A DNA stretch of 13,872 bases, taken from an uncultured Prevotella sp. (lineage in GTDB: Bacteria > Bacteroidota > Bacteroidia > Bacteroidales > Bacteroidaceae). The number at the start of each line of letters is the position of its first letter. The stretch's first letter is position 1. The notes under the pieces were generated by a model. The model did not search any database, was not told the DNA's origin, and worked only from the letters and a program-made list of their open reading frames with translations. This document shows positions 6,111 to 13,804 of the stretch, piece after piece. Where the stretch lies: contig CAKPZJ010000039.1 of NCBI GenBank assembly GCA_934204655.1, positions 1 through 13,872 of the forward strand, written 5' to 3'. Made by a program: the position numbers and the translations under genes.

Positions 6111-8441
6111 TTACATCCGGTTCTTCTGAGATTGTCCCGCGCCAGTACCTTTGTATCTGCTATTAGCAGCATTAAAGCGGTAGCGGACACCGAGCATGAC
6201 ACTGCTGGTCGAATAGGCATCATAAAGCATTGTACGCTGGGTACCGGAATAATGCACACGATGCTGATTGCCAGTTCCGAAAAGGTCTGAGACATCGAGC
6301 GTCAGCGTTAAGCGGTTCTTGAGCAACGCCTTGTAAAGCGACAGATCGGTATTGAAATACCCCCGGCTGATATACTTGTTTCCCATATTTCCCTCGGTCT
6401 GCGCGGTCATCACGAGTGAAGCCGTCAGCCACTTAAAGTCAAGCGTATTAGTCAGCTGGAATACCGCCACAGGATTGTCAAGCCTATTGCCCACATGCGT
6501 TGCCATTTTCAGCCACTGCTTGTAGACCATCAGCTCCAGCATGGGGTGCCATATACCGATGGTGGGAGCCAGCGTCAGTCCCGTGCGGAAAGAATTGTAG
6601 CTACTGATATTCTCCGGACGGGTGAGCGATTTCATTGGGTCGCCCTGGTAGGTCTGCGTGATAGTACAGATCTCGTCGGCTACATGCGAATAAATCGCTT
6701 GCAGATTAAACCAGCTCCAGGAGAAACCATAGGTAAGATTGCGGATTATAGAAGGTACGAGGAACGGGTTACCCGACTCGTATGTGTACAGGTTTTCATA
6801 CTGCACGCCCCCCCTTAGCTCATTGTAACTGGGCCGGTAGATGTCTGAGGCATACGTCAGCTGCATCTGTGTCTTGCCTACAGGCAGCGAAAGGGCCAGC
6901 GAGGGAAACCACTTGCCGTAAGTCTTGCTCTGATTAGCCACATACAGGCCATTGTCGTAATAGTTAAAGTCATTGTACTCATAGCGCAGCCCAGCCTGTA
7001 CCGTCAGCGGGCCACAGGTACGGCTGTAGTCAACAAAGGCCGAAGTCATGTACTCGTGGACTTTCTCATTCTCATTATCAGCCACCTCGGGCTTCACCGT
7101 ATAATCCATCCGACGGTTCACCAGACTATATTCGCCACCAAACGACAGCAAACCGCCAAGCAACGGATAGCTCAGAACCAGTCTGGAGGCCAGCATATAG
7201 TTACGGCTGTTGCGGAAGGAGTTTACGTCGGCCGTTTCTGCCTCCACCAGATTGCCCTTGTCGCTCACCGTCTCGTGTACAGCCATCCATCCCTTCTTGC
7301 CATACCAGTAATAATCGGTATTGAAGTCCACTTTAAGTTGCCCTATCTTGCCCACGTAATAGGCGTTAGACGCATAGGCCGTAGACTGACCGGGACTCTG
7401 ATAAGCGATGACCGACGTTTCGTTCAGCACATCATTCTGCAGCGTATTAAACAACTGCGACCCAGCCGCAAAGTCCTTAGCACTGCGATTGTAGCTGATG
7501 CTGGCACCCAAATCATGGTTCTCGCCGAGCACATAGCTGATACCCAGCCGGGCATAGGGATTAATGTTCGTATATTCCTGGTTAACATCCATCGACTGTA
7601 ACCAGGTATCAGCCAGGTAGGAATACTGGCGTACCCGCTTGTTATCAGGGTTGTGGGTGTAGGCACCATAGAGAAAACCATTGATGTCAAGTCCGCCCTT
7701 ACGATAGTTGGCCCTAAACGACTCATAAGAACTCAGGCGCTTGTCTTCATTAACGCCCAGCGTTGTCTTGTTGTCCAGGCTGAAGCCATCGCCTTGGGGT
7801 TTCTTGGTGGTGATGCGGATAACGCTCTTAACACTGGCATCATAGCGCGCGCCAGGGTTGCTAATAACCTCAATCTTCTTGATGTCGCCCGGCTGTAAGC
7901 GTTCCAGATCCATGCGGTCCTGCATCTTACGCCCGTTGATATAGATAGCGGGCGTGCCACGGCCAAATACTTCTATCTGTCCATTCTTGGCCGACACATT
8001 GGGAATACGCGAGAGCAGTTGCTCCATATTGGCGGTCTTCTCCAGTACACTGCCCGCCACGATGGTCGACATGCCCTCGCCAGTAAGCATGGTCTTGGGC
8101 AAGTAGCTCTTAACGACTACCTCGCCGAGCATGGCGGCACTTTCCTGTAGTTTAACGGTAAAGGCCGCCTGGCCTGTGTAGTTTATATATTGCGTCGTGT
8201 AGCCGGTATAAGAGAACCGCAGGATATTGCCACTCCTCACGTGGTCGAGTGCGAACGTCCCGTCATCACGGCTCACCGTTCCCCCGACAAACGAGGAGTC
8301 GGCCTGCGACAGTTCTACTACATTGACAAATGGCAGTGGGGCTCCTGTCGCATCAACTACTACCCCACCAACAGCCTGGGCACCCGCTAATGTAGGAAAA
8401 AGGCCCAGAAAGATTATCAGAACTATAATATACTTTTTCAT
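6111..8441 (-). CDS. Outer-membrane beta-barrel protein with carboxypeptidase-like and TonB plug domains
   Basis: The product is 776 residues. An N-terminal signal peptide (MKKYIIVLIIFLGLF... ending near AGA-QA) is followed by a CarboxypepD-regulatory-like beta-sandwich (~25-95; GGVVVDATGAPLPFVNV). A TonB-box-like EVVVK near 107 precedes a plug domain (~115-215; EQLLSRIPNVS, IYINGRKM, IKKIEVISNPGARYDAS). The remaining ~550 residues are beta-barrel strands rich in Tyr/Asn, as in the OMP_b-brl_3 group of TonB-receptor relatives. It would sit in the outer membrane; the substrate is unknown. I use the ATG at 8441; an in-frame GTG two codons earlier (8447) is less likely. It is the last gene of the minus-strand run behind the GntR regulator (gap ~130 bp), so it is probably the outer-membrane partner of the ABC system. 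No SusD-like lipoprotein follows, which argues against a glycan-uptake SusC. Confidence 0.88.
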   Translation of the reverse strand: MKKYIIVLIIFLGLFPTLAGAQAVGGVVVDATGAPLPFVNVVELSQADSSFVGGTVSRDDGTFALDHVRSGNILRFSYTGYTTQYINYTGQAAFTVKLQESAAMLGEVVVKSYLPKTMLTGEGMSTIVAGSVLEKTANMEQLLSRIPNVSAKNGQIEVFGRGTPAIYINGRKMQDRMDLERLQPGDIKKIEVISNPGARYDASVKSVIRITTKKPQGDGFSLDNKTTLGVNEDKRLSSYESFRANYRKGGLDINGFLYGAYTHNPDNKRVRQYSYLADTWLQSMDVNQEYTNINPYARLGISYVLGENHDLGASISYNRSAKDFAAGSQLFNTLQNDVLNETSVIAYQSPGQSTAYASNAYYVGKIGQLKVDFNTDYYWYGKKGWMAVHETVSDKGNLVEAETADVNSFRNSRNYMLASRLVLSYPLLGGLLSFGGEYSLVNRRMDYTVKPEVADNENEKVHEYMTSAFVDYSRTCGPLTVQAGLRYEYNDFNYYDNGLYVANQSKTYGKWFPSLALSLPVGKTQMQLTYASDIYRPSYNELRGGVQYENLYTYESGNPFLVPSIIRNLTYGFSWSWFNLQAIYSHVADEICTITQTYQGDPMKSLTRPENISSYNSFRTGLTLAPTIGIWHPMLELMVYKQWLKMATHVGNRLDNPVAVFQLTNTLDFKWLTASLVMTAQTEGNMGNKYISRGYFNTDLSLYKALLKNRLTLTLDVSDLFGTGNQHRVHYSGTQRTMLYDAYSTSSVMLGVRYRFNAANSRYKGTGAGQSQKNRM

Positions 8442-8469
8442 TATCACTTTTAAATTAAAGTAAGTGATA
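8442..8469 (-). promoter_or_regulatory. Inverted repeat abutting the barrel-gene start codon
   Basis: TATCACTT (8442-8449) and AAGTGATA (8462-8469) form a perfect 8-bp inverted repeat with a 12-nt AT-rich spacer. In the mRNA the stem would end directly at the AUG (8441), so it could control translation or serve as an operator. The same two 8-mers, also 12 nt apart but in the opposite order, occur in the rRNA leader (178-205). The function is inferred. Confidence 0.45.
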
Positions 8470-8572
8470 CCCCAGCCATCCGAGCAGGCTCATGACGCAC
8501 GCCTTGCACCATCCTTATATAAAATAGGTGTAGGCGCTGCGCCCTGTAACGTTCGAGACTGCTGGGTGGCAG

Positions 8573-8935
8573 CTACAGGTGTAGCAGCCGGCGCAGCTCG
8601 TCCCCCACCTCGTCTACCGAGATGTCTAACAGCCTCATCTGCCGGGCCAGCTCGGGCAGCCGCTCCTGCATAAACTCGCGCTTGCGCGTCTGCCGTATCT
8701 GCCGCTTAGCTCCCGGCGACACAAAGTAGCCCAGGCCACGCTTGTTGTATATGATGCCGTCGGTGGCCAGCAGGTCGTACGACTTGACGGTGGTGTTGGC
8801 GTTAACCTCTAAGAGTACCGCGTACTCTCGCACACTCGGGATGCGTTCTCCCTCCTTGTATTTGTCGGCCAGTATCTCGTCACACAGGCGCTCGGCTATC
8901 TGTATGTATATGGCCTTGTCGTTACTGAAATCCAT
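8573..8935 (-). CDS. GntR-family transcriptional regulator, YtrA type
   Basis: The 120-residue product has an N-terminal winged helix-turn-helix: YIQIAERLCDEILADKYKEG (helix 1), then IPSVREYAVLLEVNANTTVK (recognition region, ~32-52), then the wing IIYNKRGLGYFV (~61-72). The short tail (~48 residues) is charged and helical, the size of the YtrA subfamily, which lacks a large ligand domain and usually represses a neighbouring ABC transporter operon. It lies 14 bp after the permease gene on the same strand, third in the run. It is expected to act as a cytoplasmic repressor of this operon. The placement after the ABC genes and before the barrel gene is notable; such regulators often come first. 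Confidence 0.9.
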   Translation of the reverse strand: MDFSNDKAIYIQIAERLCDEILADKYKEGERIPSVREYAVLLEVNANTTVKSYDLLATDGIIYNKRGLGYFVSPGAKRQIRQTRKREFMQERLPELARQMRLLDISVDEVGDELRRLLHL

Positions 8936-8949
8936 AGGCGTAGCGGGGG

Positions 8950-9810
8950 TTACAGATTAATCCACTTATTGCATACTACCTGCATGCGGCAGAAGATGCG
9001 GTAAGACAGCCAGTAGTTTATCGCGGCGATAACCGTCAGTATGGTCGAGGTGGCGATGACTATCAGTTGCAGATCGTTGATACTGAGAGATGGTATGTGG
9101 TCCAGCATGCCAGCCATGGCCATGTGCCCCATGGTATAGGCGAACCCTATAATCAGCGCCAGCCATATACTGCCTGTAATCACGGCAGGCTGTTTGCGGA
9201 AGAGGGTTCCACCGAGTACGGCAAAGGAAGAACTAAACAGCAAGACGGATGCTGATGATACGGTGTAGGCCACTATGTCGGCATACCTGCTATTGCCCCA
9301 TGTAATGCTTATCAGCGGGTTTTGGGTTATACTCTTAAAGGCTGCCAGGGTCAGCGATGGCAGGAAATCGGGGTGCACGAAGAGTGCGTAGAGGGCCTGT
9401 ATGGCATCGGCCACCATGACGGCTAAGGCAAACTGGACTGCGGCTCCCACCGTGGCGAAGAGCAGCCGGCAGAGGTACTTCTCGGCATTACTGCCAGGCA
9501 GCATCATAAACGTCTCGCGCTGCAGCTTGGTGCCCATATTGGCAAATATGTAAGCCGCCAGGACAAAGCAGAAGATGAAAGCCGTGAACGTGAGAGGATA
9601 GCCTAACTGCCAGACTATCATGTCGGTGTCTGTGAGGCCACGCTCTATCCCCAGCTCTTTCATGCGGGTCGCGTCTCCGGTAGAAGTAAACACTATCATG
9701 GTCAGGCCGATGGCCATGCCTATGGTGGTGTTCAGGTAGTGGCGCCAGTTGGTCAGTAGGTTCCAGCGCAGTATCATTCCAAATCTCTTTATACTGAATG
9801 TATTGTTCAT
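8950..9810 (-). CDS. ABC-2-like transporter permease
   Basis: The 286-residue product has about six hydrophobic segments, including TIGMAIGLTMIVF (~30-42), LTFTAFIFCFVLAAYIF (~73-90), LFATVGAAVQFALAVMVADA (~112-132), SASVLLFSSSFAVLGG, ITGSIWLALIIGFAYTMG and LIVIATSTILTVIAAI. There is no ATP-binding motif. It starts 25 bp after the ATPase stop and is followed 14 bp later by the GntR gene, so the three are tightly co-transcribed. It most likely forms the membrane half of the ABC transporter with the product of 9836-10672. The sequence resembles the poorly defined permeases of Bacteroidota GntR-ABC operons; the substrate is unknown. The N-terminal 25 residues are basic and cytoplasmic-looking. 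Confidence 0.82.
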   Translation of the reverse strand: MNNTFSIKRFGMILRWNLLTNWRHYLNTTIGMAIGLTMIVFTSTGDATRMKELGIERGLTDTDMIVWQLGYPLTFTAFIFCFVLAAYIFANMGTKLQRETFMMLPGSNAEKYLCRLLFATVGAAVQFALAVMVADAIQALYALFVHPDFLPSLTLAAFKSITQNPLISITWGNSRYADIVAYTVSSASVLLFSSSFAVLGGTLFRKQPAVITGSIWLALIIGFAYTMGHMAMAGMLDHIPSLSINDLQLIVIATSTILTVIAAINYWLSYRIFCRMQVVCNKWINL

Positions 9811-9835
9811 AATAGTCGTGTTTAGTAGGGTTGGG

Positions 9836-10672
9836 TTAATGGTTGTCGTGTAACTTGCTGCCCTCGCTCACAAGGGCGTTGAAGAGCAGCTCCAGGTTCA
9901 GGGGAGTCTCAGGGTCGCCCTCGCTGCGGCGCGCCACCACCGCATGGCCCTGCAGGGTGGGCTCGGCGTAGAGCACGCTGCCGTCCATGGCACTGGCCGG
10001 GCGGTACCCGAAGGTGTAGCGGTCGCAGATGTCGCTCACCGAGGCGTCGAGCAGCAGTTGGCTCTGGTTGATAACCACTACGTGGTCTATCAGTGCCTCC
10101 ACATCGTGTACCTGGTGTGTCGAGATGATGAGCGTGCGGTCGTCAGTCATGTTCTTGGCCACCACCTTGCGGAACAGGCTCTTCGAGGGAATGTCCAGCC
10201 CGTTGGTGGGCTCATCCATGAGCAGCAGGCGGGTACCCGTGGCTAAGGCAAAGCTCATGTACACCTTCTTCTTCTGCCCCATGGAGAGTTCCCCGAGCTT
10301 CAACGAGAGGGGCAGTTCGAAGTCGCGCAGACAGCCGTCGAGTACTTGCTGCGAGAAATGAGGGTAGAAACCGCGGTTAATGTCCACATAGGTACTGAGC
10401 TTGACGTTAGGAAGCTCGAACTCTTCGGGAATAAGAAAAATATCACGAAGCATGTCGGGCTGGCGCTTACCGGCAGCCTTGCCGTCGACGAGGATAGACC
10501 CGTGCTTGGCGCGGAGCAGTCCGCAGAGTAGGTAGAGCAGGGTCGATTTGCCCGTGCCGTTCTTGCCAAGCAGTCCGTAGATGTTGCTCTCATGGAGCGT
10601 AAGGTTGAAATCGCTAAACACCTGGCGCTTGCTGCCAGGGTAGCCAAAGTTGAGATGGTCAATCTGTATCAT
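9836..10672 (-). CDS. ABC transporter ATP-binding protein
   Basis: The 278-residue product has a full nucleotide-binding domain: Walker A GKNGTGKS (36-43), signature LSMGQ (129-133), Walker B LLLMDEPT with D153/E154, D-loop NGLD (157-160) and H-loop STHQ with H186. The region after Walker A reads FLIPEEFELP (79-88), with Glu where many ABC proteins have the Q-loop Gln, as in the EcsA/YtrB-like group. The last ~70 residues form a non-conserved extension. It is the first gene of the minus-strand run, behind a strong Bacteroidota promoter, and should energise the permease encoded next. The direction is probably export or target protection rather than uptake, since there is no binding protein in the operon. 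ATP binding is certain; the transported substrate is unknown. Confidence 0.93.
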   Translation of the reverse strand: MIQIDHLNFGYPGSKRQVFSDFNLTLHESNIYGLLGKNGTGKSTLLYLLCGLLRAKHGSILVDGKAAGKRQPDMLRDIFLIPEEFELPNVKLSTYVDINRGFYPHFSQQVLDGCLRDFELPLSLKLGELSMGQKKKVYMSFALATGTRLLLMDEPTNGLDIPSKSLFRKVVAKNMTDDRTLIISTHQVHDVEALIDHVVVINQSQLLLDASVSDICDRYTFGYRPASAMDGSVLYAEPTLQGHAVVARRSEGDPETPLNLELLFNALVSEGSKLHDNH

Positions 10673-10741
10673 ATCCTTGTTATTATGAGTGTCGTGTTAC
10701 CTGCGGCGCGGGCCCAGCTGGTCGTCCTGGCCGTCGCGATG

Positions 10742-10771
10742 GTGTTTATATGTACTACTGTAATAATACAC
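10742..10771 (-). promoter_or_regulatory. GTGT...ACAC dyad over the transcription start, candidate GntR operator
   Basis: GTGT at 10742-10745 and ACAC at 10768-10771 bound a 30-bp AT-rich stretch with partial inner symmetry. It lies directly downstream of the -7 box, over the predicted start site (~10767). That is where a repressor encoded in the same operon (the GntR gene at 8573-8935) would be expected to bind. The link is inference; the symmetry is imperfect. Confidence 0.35.
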
Positions 10772-10773
10772 TG

Positions 10774-10804
10774 CAAAGATATGACAATTAGAATTACCGT
10801 GCAA
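10774..10804 (-). promoter_or_regulatory. Promoter of the ABC/GntR/barrel operon
   Basis: On the minus strand -7 TATCTTTG (10774-10781) matches TAnnTTTG. It is preceded, 20 nt away, by TTG (10802-10804) as the -33 element. Transcription would begin near 10767, giving a ~95-nt leader whose second half is strongly GC-rich (GGGCCCGCGCCGC) and could fold. Confidence 0.75.
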
Positions 10805-10866
10805 GCAAATGGCCGATTAATTGTGGTCGTTAACACTTTATTAACAATTACACCTATTAATATAAT

Positions 10867-10908
10867 AGTCCCGGCCAGCGGTCTGATGGCAGACGGCTGG
10901 CCGGGACT
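10867..10908 (-). terminator. Long hairpin terminator after the MATE gene
   Basis: A 13-bp perfect stem, AGTCCCGGCCAGC (10867-10879) with GCTGGCCGGGACT (10896-10908), continues past one G/G mismatch into GTCTG/CAGAC with a 4-nt ATGG loop. It lies ~35 bp past the MATE stop and is followed on the minus strand by an AT-rich run (ATTATATTAAT). It separates the NPP/MATE unit from the promoter of the ABC operon. Confidence 0.75.
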
Positions 10909-10942
10909 TATAGACAGAGCGTCCGGTTGGGCGAGAGTGACG

Positions 10943-12298
10943 TCAGTTGTAGCTCGGGCTGTTGCGGCGCATGTCCCTAAAAGCACTCCAGGCCACCGGC
11001 ACCGACAGGGCAAAGGAGCATACGTCGGCCCAAGCCTGGCACATCTCTACCCCGAGCAGTCCGAAGAAGCGGGGCAATATCAGTATCAGCGGGATGAAGA
11101 ACAGGCCACTGCGGGCAGCAGCCACTAAGTTGGCCCTGACGGGCTTGCGTATGGTCTGGGTTAGCATGTTGGTCATAACGATGGTGGCCACCAGTGGGTA
11201 ACTTATGATCTGCCAGTCCAGGGCCACCGCGCCCACGGCTATGACCGCCGGGTCGCTGCGGAAGAGCTCTACGATGGGCTCGGAGAAGACATATCCTATG
11301 ATGGCACACACACTCAGGAACACCGTACCACACTTGATACAGAAGTAGAAAGCCTGGCGGATGCGCCCGTAGAGCCTGGCCCCGTAGCAGAAACCACAGA
11401 GGGGCTGAAAACCCTGGCCCAGGCCGATGACCACGGCGTAGATGAAGAACGACAGACGGGTCACTATGGACATGCCGGCAATGGCCGCGTCGCCATACTG
11501 GCCTGCGGCCACGTTGAGCATGATGGCCGACAGGCTGCCCAAACCCTGGCGCGACAGCGAGGGCGTTCCGCCGAAGATAATCTCCTTGATAAACGCCCAG
11601 CGAGGGGCAAAGTTGTGCAGGCTGATACGTATGTTCTGTCCCCGGGTGCTCATGAGCAGCAGCATGGCGCAGCCGAATATCTGGCTGACCAGCGTGGCGA
11701 TGGCCGCGCCCGTGATGCCTAAGCAGAAGTACAGGATGAGTAGCGGGGCCAGTATCAGGTTGAGTACCACGCCCGACAGGATGCCGCACATGGCATACGC
11801 GGCGTTGCCCTGGAAACGCATCTGGTTGTTCAGGGTCAGCGAGGTGGTCATAAAGGGGGCTCCCATGAGCACTATGCCCAAGTAGCGCTCGCTATAGGGC
11901 AGTATGGTAGGTGTAGAGCCCAGCGCCAGGCACAGCGGTGTAAGGTACAGATGGCCTGCTACGGCAATGACACACCCCATGACGAAACTCAGTATCACGC
12001 CGTTGGCCGCCATCTTTCGGGCCATGTCATGGCGCTGCGCCCCGAGCTGCCTTGCTATGTAGTTGCCGCTTCCGTGACCGAAGAAGAACCCCACGGCCTG
12101 GATGATGGCCATGACGGCAAACGACACGCCCACCGCGGCCGTACACTGGGTGTTGATGGTGCCCACAAAGTAGGTGTCGGCCAGGTTGTACATACTCGTC
12201 GACAGCATACTGATAATGGTGGGTATGGCCATGGTAAAGATGACCCTGTGTATGGGGGCATGGGTGAGAAAGGTGTAGTTGTCTCTCTTTGTTTTCAT
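10943..12298 (-). CDS. MATE-family multidrug efflux transporter
   Basis: The 451-residue product is an inner-membrane secondary transporter with two homologous MatE halves (~20-180 and ~240-405) and about twelve hydrophobic segments. Typical features are the N-terminal VIFTMAIPTIISMLSTSMYNLADTYFVG core, split here as AIPTIISMLS and YNLADTYFVG. Others are GHGSGNYIARQLGA (~74-87), the second-half GTPSLSRQGLGS (~244-255) and GLGQGFQPLCGFCYGA (~290-305). It resembles the MepA/DinF-like branch common in gut Bacteroidota. It follows the NPP gene by 24 bp and is closed by the hairpin at 10867-10908. It probably exports cationic or aromatic compounds using a sodium or proton gradient; the specific substrate cannot be read from sequence. 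Confidence 0.92.
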   Translation of the reverse strand: MKTKRDNYTFLTHAPIHRVIFTMAIPTIISMLSTSMYNLADTYFVGTINTQCTAAVGVSFAVMAIIQAVGFFFGHGSGNYIARQLGAQRHDMARKMAANGVILSFVMGCVIAVAGHLYLTPLCLALGSTPTILPYSERYLGIVLMGAPFMTTSLTLNNQMRFQGNAAYAMCGILSGVVLNLILAPLLILYFCLGITGAAIATLVSQIFGCAMLLLMSTRGQNIRISLHNFAPRWAFIKEIIFGGTPSLSRQGLGSLSAIMLNVAAGQYGDAAIAGMSIVTRLSFFIYAVVIGLGQGFQPLCGFCYGARLYGRIRQAFYFCIKCGTVFLSVCAIIGYVFSEPIVELFRSDPAVIAVGAVALDWQIISYPLVATIVMTNMLTQTIRKPVRANLVAAARSGLFFIPLILILPRFFGLLGVEMCQAWADVCSFALSVPVAWSAFRDMRRNSPSYN

Positions 12299-12322
12299 AC
12301 GCTTACGGATGGTGGCAGGGAC

Positions 12323-13540
12323 TTACTCGGCCGGGGCGAGCATGTCCTTGACCTCATTGATTTCTCCGTCGTTGGGGGCGGCCTTTATGCCGAGCAGGCG
12401 GCACAGCAGGGGATATACATCTACGTTGCGGAACGGCTCCATGGCCGTGGGCTTGAAGGCCGGGCCTATGGCCCTGAACATGGCCCACATGTCGGTGTGC
12501 GTGGGGTCGTATCCGTGCATGCCGCCCGACGGCACCTGGCGGTCTATCACTATCCACCCCGGGTCGGGCAGCACCACCACGTCGCCTATACACCCGTGTG
12601 CGCTGTAGTGCAGGTAAGCCGGAACCTGCTCCTTGCGCCAGGCACGCAGGTGGGGCACCCCCTGCAGGCGACGGCAGATAGAGTCGATATCGGCCTCATG
12701 GTGATCCATGTCGAGCGAGGTAACGTAGAGGTTGACGGGCACGCTGCCGTACGACTTGTACTGCAGGCTGTCGCCGAGGAGAGGGCGCAGGGCGATGGTA
12801 TGGCGGTGGTCTACCCACGTCATGCCATGGTCGGAGAGCACGATGAAGTTGACACGCGCCCCGATGGGCAACTGGCTGATGCGGCTGTACAGGTTGCCCA
12901 TGAGCGAGTCCATACGCTCTACGGCCTGACGTGTCTGGCTGGCCTGCGGGCCATAGTAGTGACCGCTGCGGTCGGGCTCGTTCATGTAGACCATGATGAG
13001 ACGTGGGCGCTTGCCCTTAGGGCGCTTCAGGAACTCGATGACCTTGTTGGCGCGCTGCTCCAGGTCCAGCCGGGGCTTCTGGTCGTAGTCCTGGTGGATG
13101 TAGGGGTACTGCCCGTTGATTTTGACATCCGACCCGGGCCAGTATATGACGGCCGCCTTGATGCCCTGACGCTGGGCGGTGAGCCAGATAGGTTCGCCGC
13201 CATAAAACTTAGGCTCGTTCTTCATAATGCGGTTAGACAGGGTGAAGTCGTAGCCCGTCTCGCAGTCCATAAACTCGTTGGCTATCAGCCCATGGTGCTC
13301 AGGGTAGAGTCCCGTGGCCAGCGTGTAGTGGTTAGGAAATGTCTTGGAGGGGAAACTCGGGATGAGCGAGCCCCTTACGCCCTTGTCGCCCATGTGGTCA
13401 AAGAACGGGGTGTGGTACCAGGACGGATAGTCCCAGCGACAGCCGTCGAGCGAGACGACCACCGTGTAGGTGTCGGTCGTGGCGGCGGTGACCATGGTAA
13501 GCCACCCGATGAGCAGCATGCTCAGTAGTATTCGTTTCAT
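12323..13540 (-). CDS. Secreted ectonucleotide pyrophosphatase/phosphodiesterase (NPP, alkaline-phosphatase superfamily)
   Basis: The 405-residue product starts with a signal peptide (MKRILLSMLLIGWLTMVTAA), so it acts in the periplasm or at the surface. The two-zinc site of the NPP family is complete. D32 (SLDGCRWDY), nucleophile T67 (SKTFPNHYTLATGLYPEHHG) and D237/H238 (LSDHGM) lie in one set; D190/H194 (EPDRSGHYYGP) and H342 (GGMHGYDP) in the other. The family hydrolyses phosphodiester or pyrophosphate bonds in nucleotides, dinucleotides or lysophospholipids. The length (~400) is that of bacterial single-domain NPPs. It is the first annotated gene of the pair with MATE. Its ATG overlaps, as ATGA, the stop of a possible 54-codon ORF upstream. 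No TAnnTTTG promoter was found directly in front. Confidence 0.94.
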   Translation of the reverse strand: MKRILLSMLLIGWLTMVTAATTDTYTVVVSLDGCRWDYPSWYHTPFFDHMGDKGVRGSLIPSFPSKTFPNHYTLATGLYPEHHGLIANEFMDCETGYDFTLSNRIMKNEPKFYGGEPIWLTAQRQGIKAAVIYWPGSDVKINGQYPYIHQDYDQKPRLDLEQRANKVIEFLKRPKGKRPRLIMVYMNEPDRSGHYYGPQASQTRQAVERMDSLMGNLYSRISQLPIGARVNFIVLSDHGMTWVDHRHTIALRPLLGDSLQYKSYGSVPVNLYVTSLDMDHHEADIDSICRRLQGVPHLRAWRKEQVPAYLHYSAHGCIGDVVVLPDPGWIVIDRQVPSGGMHGYDPTHTDMWAMFRAIGPAFKPTAMEPFRNVDVYPLLCRLLGIKAAPNDGEINEVKDMLAPAE

Positions 13541-13701
13541 CGTATGTTAATATTATAATGTATATTCCTGTTGGTAGGGAGCGCGTGCCGGTGGTGCCTG
13601 CCGTAGCGCCTGCCAGGCCCATTGTCGTCACCGGCAGTTCTAAAGACGGTCTTTAGCTCGCTAATGACGGCTCCCAGCTTGCTAATGACCGTCATTAGCA
13701 T
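13537..13701 (-). CDS. Possible 54-residue ORF overlapping the NPP start (ATGA)
   Basis: The ATG at 13701 opens a 54-codon frame ending in TGA at 13537-13539, which overlaps the NPP ATG at 13540 as ATGA, a hallmark of translational coupling. The first ~24 residues are a heptad-like series (TVISKLG, AVISELK, TVFRTAG) written by the 21-bp repeat array; the rest is Arg/His/Asn-rich and low in complexity. A second minus-strand frame, from about 13822 to a TAG at 13682-13684, overlaps its start by 20 bases and encodes a Pro/Glu/Gln-rich stretch (VLPEPQPQPEPP). The two could be a frameshifted remnant of one gene. With no known homologue, it may also be chance openness over a DNA repeat. Confidence 0.3.
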   Translation of the reverse strand: MLMTVISKLGAVISELKTVFRTAGDDNGPGRRYGRHHRHALPTNRNIHYNINIR

Positions 13702-13723
13702 CGTAAAGGTCGGTTTCCGCCAA
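13640..13723. repeat. 21-bp-phased repeat array with covarying palindromes
   Basis: Units begin at 13640, 13661, 13682 and, degenerate, 13703, exactly 21 bp apart. Unit 1 contains the perfect palindrome CTAAAGACGGTCTTTAG (13640-13656). Unit 3 contains GCTAATGACCGTCATTAGC (13681-13699). Unit 2 keeps only the left half (GCTAATGACGG). The two palindromes differ by an A:T to T:A swap that preserves symmetry, plus the central base. A 21-bp period equals two helical turns, and also seven codons. Confidence 0.7.
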
Positions 13724-13804
13724 CGTCGGGACTTCGCAGGGTGGCTCTGGTTGCGGCTGCGGCTCGGGCAGCACGTTTCGCTTTTTTATCTTTTTACCCA
13801 CTAC

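Noticed and set aside
10669..11013. 114-codon minus-strand frame ending in an ATGA overlap with the ABC ATPase start
   Set aside because: It runs through the MATE 3' end, a strong terminator and the operon promoter, so it cannot be a normal translated gene.
11951..13528. 525-codon plus-strand frame opposite the NPP and MATE genes
   Set aside because: It is a shadow of two well-supported genes with intact active-site motifs and contains no domain of its own.
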